64,000 nucleotides of DNA, taken from NCBI RefSeq assembly GCF_016406125.1, contig NZ_CP066339.1:1426001-1490000 (forward strand). Reading direction: 5' to 3'. The position numbers and the translations under genes were made by a program. Shown here piece after piece: positions 62,342 to 64,000 of this stretch; position 1 is the first letter of the stretch; every line of letters starts with the position of its first letter. Source of the stretch: Alicyclobacillus sp. SO9 (lineage in GTDB: Bacteria; Bacillota; Bacilli; Alicyclobacillales; Alicyclobacillaceae). The notes under the pieces were generated by a model that searched no databases, was not told the DNA's origin, and worked only from the letters and a program-made list of their open reading frames with translations.

Positions 62342-62887
62342 ATGGTGTCACAAGAAATCATATTTGCGGGGTTCGGCGGACAAGGAATTCTCTCAATGGG
62401 GAAATTTCTGGCATACGCTGGCATGGAAGCGGGTTTGAACGTCTCATGGCTGCCTTCCTACGGCCCGGAGATGCGGGGCGGAACCGCCAATTGTGGCGTT
62501 ATTATCACAGACGAAGCTATCGGATCGCCAATTGTGACCCGTCCCACCGCCTTAGTTGTTATGAACCGGCCTTCACTCGACAAATTTGAGTCTGTACTCC
62601 AACCGGGAGGTCTGTTAATTCTTGACTCCAACCTCGTTACACGCTCATCCGAAAGAACCGATATAGACATCATTTCTATTCCGGCGCAAACGTCTGCCGA
62701 GGAACTGGGAAACAAACGTGCTGCAAACATGGTGCTTTTGGGCGCTTTGGCAGCCAAGACGGGGATTATTGCAGAGGACCTGTTGTTGCAGTCGATACAG
62801 CGCCACGGAAAGAAGGACTTTTTTGAAGTGAACCAAAAGGCTTTGGCAAAAGGGGCGGAGTACGTGCCAGCGCACAGCGCCTCATGA
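62342..62887 (+). CDS. 2-oxoacid:ferredoxin oxidoreductase gamma subunit
   Basis: Predicted 181-residue gamma domain protein: FAGFGGQGILSMGKFLAYAG near the N-terminus and PSYGPEMRGGTANCGVII, both typical of PFOR gamma subunits. It starts one base after the beta stop with SD GGGGAGGA. It completes the delta-alpha-beta-gamma enzyme. Confidence 0.92.
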   Translation: MVSQEIIFAGFGGQGILSMGKFLAYAGMEAGLNVSWLPSYGPEMRGGTANCGVIITDEAIGSPIVTRPTALVVMNRPSLDKFESVLQPGGLLILDSNLVTRSSERTDIDIISIPAQTSAEELGNKRAANMVLLGALAAKTGIIAEDLLLQSIQRHGKKDFFEVNQKALAKGAEYVPAHSAS

Positions 62888-62941
62888 TGCTGAAAAATCC
62901 AGACTAAGAATGCCTAGTGATGACATGGAGGGTGTTGTTGA

Positions 62942-64000
62942 GTGAGGAAGAGATTCCGAGACTACGGCTACCAAGTTGGAACACTGGATCCGGGACCTGA
63001 AAACTCGATTACAGATGTAGCTGGGGTCTCCGTGGGTCATGCGACCCTCAGGCCCGAAGCTGGGCACCAGCGTGATGTCTGCACAGGTGTTACAGCCATC
63101 TTCCCCCACTCTGGGAATCTATACAGAGATAAGCCCGCGGCCGCGGTACATGTGATTAACGGTTTTGGGAAGACGACTGGATTAGTCCAAGTCGAGGAGT
63201 TGGGCGAGCTTGAGTCCCCCATCATGCTGACCAATACGTTCAGTGTCCCTGCTGTAACAGAGGGGACACTGAGGTATATGTTGATGCAGCACCCGGAAAT
63301 TGGAGATACCAGCGGTTCGTTAAACGTGGTAGTTGGGGAGTGTAACGACAGTTATTTAAATGACATGCGGGGTCTGCACGTGCGGCCTTACCATGCGCTT
63401 GAGGCTTTGCAGCGTGCTCACAAGGGCGGTGCCGTTATCGAAGGCAGCGTGGGGGCAGGCACGGGAATGCGCTGCTTTGGATGGAAAGGAGGAATTGGGA
63501 CCGCGTCAAGAAAAGTGGAAACAAGTGAAGGCAGTTTTGTTTTAGGCGCACTTGTTCTGACGAATTTTGGAGAGGCACAGGACTTGATGATACTGGGGGT
63601 ACCTGTTGGACAGTACCTGCAACCACCAGTTGACCCTGCTGGAATCGGTGTCCACGATGCTTCTGGAAACGCCAGTGAGAGTCCAGCAAACACCAGCGAA
63701 AGTGGTGACGCAGGAATGGGTGATGGCTCGGTGATGGTCGTGATTGGGACGGATGCTCCGCTTGATTCACGCCAGCTCAAGCGTTTGGCGAAGAGGGTTG
63801 CGTTTGGTCTTGCGCGAACGGGATCGATTGCGCATCATGGCAGCGGCGACATCGCCATCGCCTTCTCAGTGCCTCGTTCGGGCAGTGGAGCCGCCTATCA
63901 AAATTGCTTTACTTCAGACGCGGCCTTTATGTCCCAGTACTTTCGTGCCGTTGTGGAATCTACAGAGGAAGCGGTTCTGAACTCGCTTGTGGTCAATCAG
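62942..64000 (+). CDS. P1/S58 family peptidase (DmpA-like), truncated by the window edge
   Basis: The frame from GTG 62942 (GGAGG 10 bases upstream) stays open to the edge, giving 353 residues. It is an Ntn-type L-aminopeptidase/D-esterase of the DmpA family: NSITDVAGVSVGHATL near the N-terminus, GLHVRPYHALEALQRA, EGSVGAGTGMRCFGWKGGIG, and the self-cleavage site GDGSVMVVIGTDAPLDSRQL, where the Ser after Gly becomes the nucleophile of the beta chain. The first 60 bases after the gamma gene hold no terminator, so it may be cotranscribed. Confidence 0.9.
   Translation, partial: MRKRFRDYGYQVGTLDPGPENSITDVAGVSVGHATLRPEAGHQRDVCTGVTAIFPHSGNLYRDKPAAAVHVINGFGKTTGLVQVEELGELESPIMLTNTFSVPAVTEGTLRYMLMQHPEIGDTSGSLNVVVGECNDSYLNDMRGLHVRPYHALEALQRAHKGGAVIEGSVGAGTGMRCFGWKGGIGTASRKVETSEGSFVLGALVLTNFGEAQDLMILGVPVGQYLQPPVDPAGIGVHDASGNASESPANTSESGDAGMGDGSVMVVIGTDAPLDSRQLKRLAKRVAFGLARTGSIAHHGSGDIAIAFSVPRSGSGAAYQNCFTSDAAFMSQYFRAVVESTEEAVLNSLVVNQ

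Overview
The window looks like chromosomal DNA from an endospore-forming Bacillota, most probably in or near Alicyclobacillaceae. The reasons are a Bacillales-type rRNA operon whose 16S reads like Alicyclobacillus, a GerAB-type germination permease, HPr kinase, a kumamolisin-like acid protease (a family best known from Alicyclobacillus), frequent GTG/TTG starts with strong Shine-Dalgarno (SD) sequences, and intrinsic terminators. The taxonomic call is an inference from sequence features, not from a database search.

Layout. 0-8.3 kb: MBL hydrolase, HAD phosphatase, a fatty acid desaturase behind a cyclic di-GMP-I riboswitch, thiol peroxidase, glutaredoxin, an NCS1 nucleobase permease behind a guanine-type purine riboswitch, a DUF1641 protein and a dienelactone-hydrolase remnant. 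8.4-12.7 kb: an SsuABC/ThiYXZ-like ABC importer and a GH25 lysozyme. 12.7-28.8 kb: polyphosphate kinase, aldo/keto reductase, a GGDEF-EAL protein, KorAB 2-oxoacid:ferredoxin oxidoreductase, an MFS exporter, a divergent MTA/SAH nucleosidase-like protein, a large Rieske fusion, RF3, a frameshifted esterase and a sulfocyanin-like lipoprotein without the usual copper ligands. 29-34.8 kb: GerAB-like permease; an apparent operon of a surface-anchored protein, sortase, ECF sigma and anti-sigma preceded by an ECF-type promoter; hprK.

35-43.2 kb: 22 tRNA genes followed by a 16S-23S-5S operon, all on the + strand. 43.2-44.4 kb is non-coding and highly repetitive (a 140-bp duplication, four 29-bp palindromes, 28 hexamer units). 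44.4-49 kb: a small permease, the sedolisin with a hairpin over its ribosome-binding site, a GNAT enzyme, hypotheticals and an OsmC/Ohr peroxidase.

49.1-57.9 kb is a nitrate-respiration block: hemerythrin-like protein, small DUF4351-like protein, TDT/SLAC1-type anion transporter, then narGHJI. 57.9-59.4 kb is a second gene-free repetitive region with a duplicated array of palindromes resembling those at 43.7 kb. 59.4-64 kb: a MinD-like ATPase, a four-subunit 2-oxoacid:ferredoxin oxidoreductase (delta, alpha, beta, gamma) and a DmpA-type S58 peptidase running off the end.

Themes: second-messenger control (a c-di-GMP riboswitch plus a GGDEF-EAL enzyme), two ferredoxin-linked 2-oxoacid oxidoreductases, anaerobic nitrate respiration, and non-coding DNA unusually rich in tandem repeats and short palindromes. 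The best candidates for undescribed biology are the sortase/ECF-sigma operon, the c-di-GMP-controlled desaturase, the palindrome family and the SD-masking hairpin of the protease.
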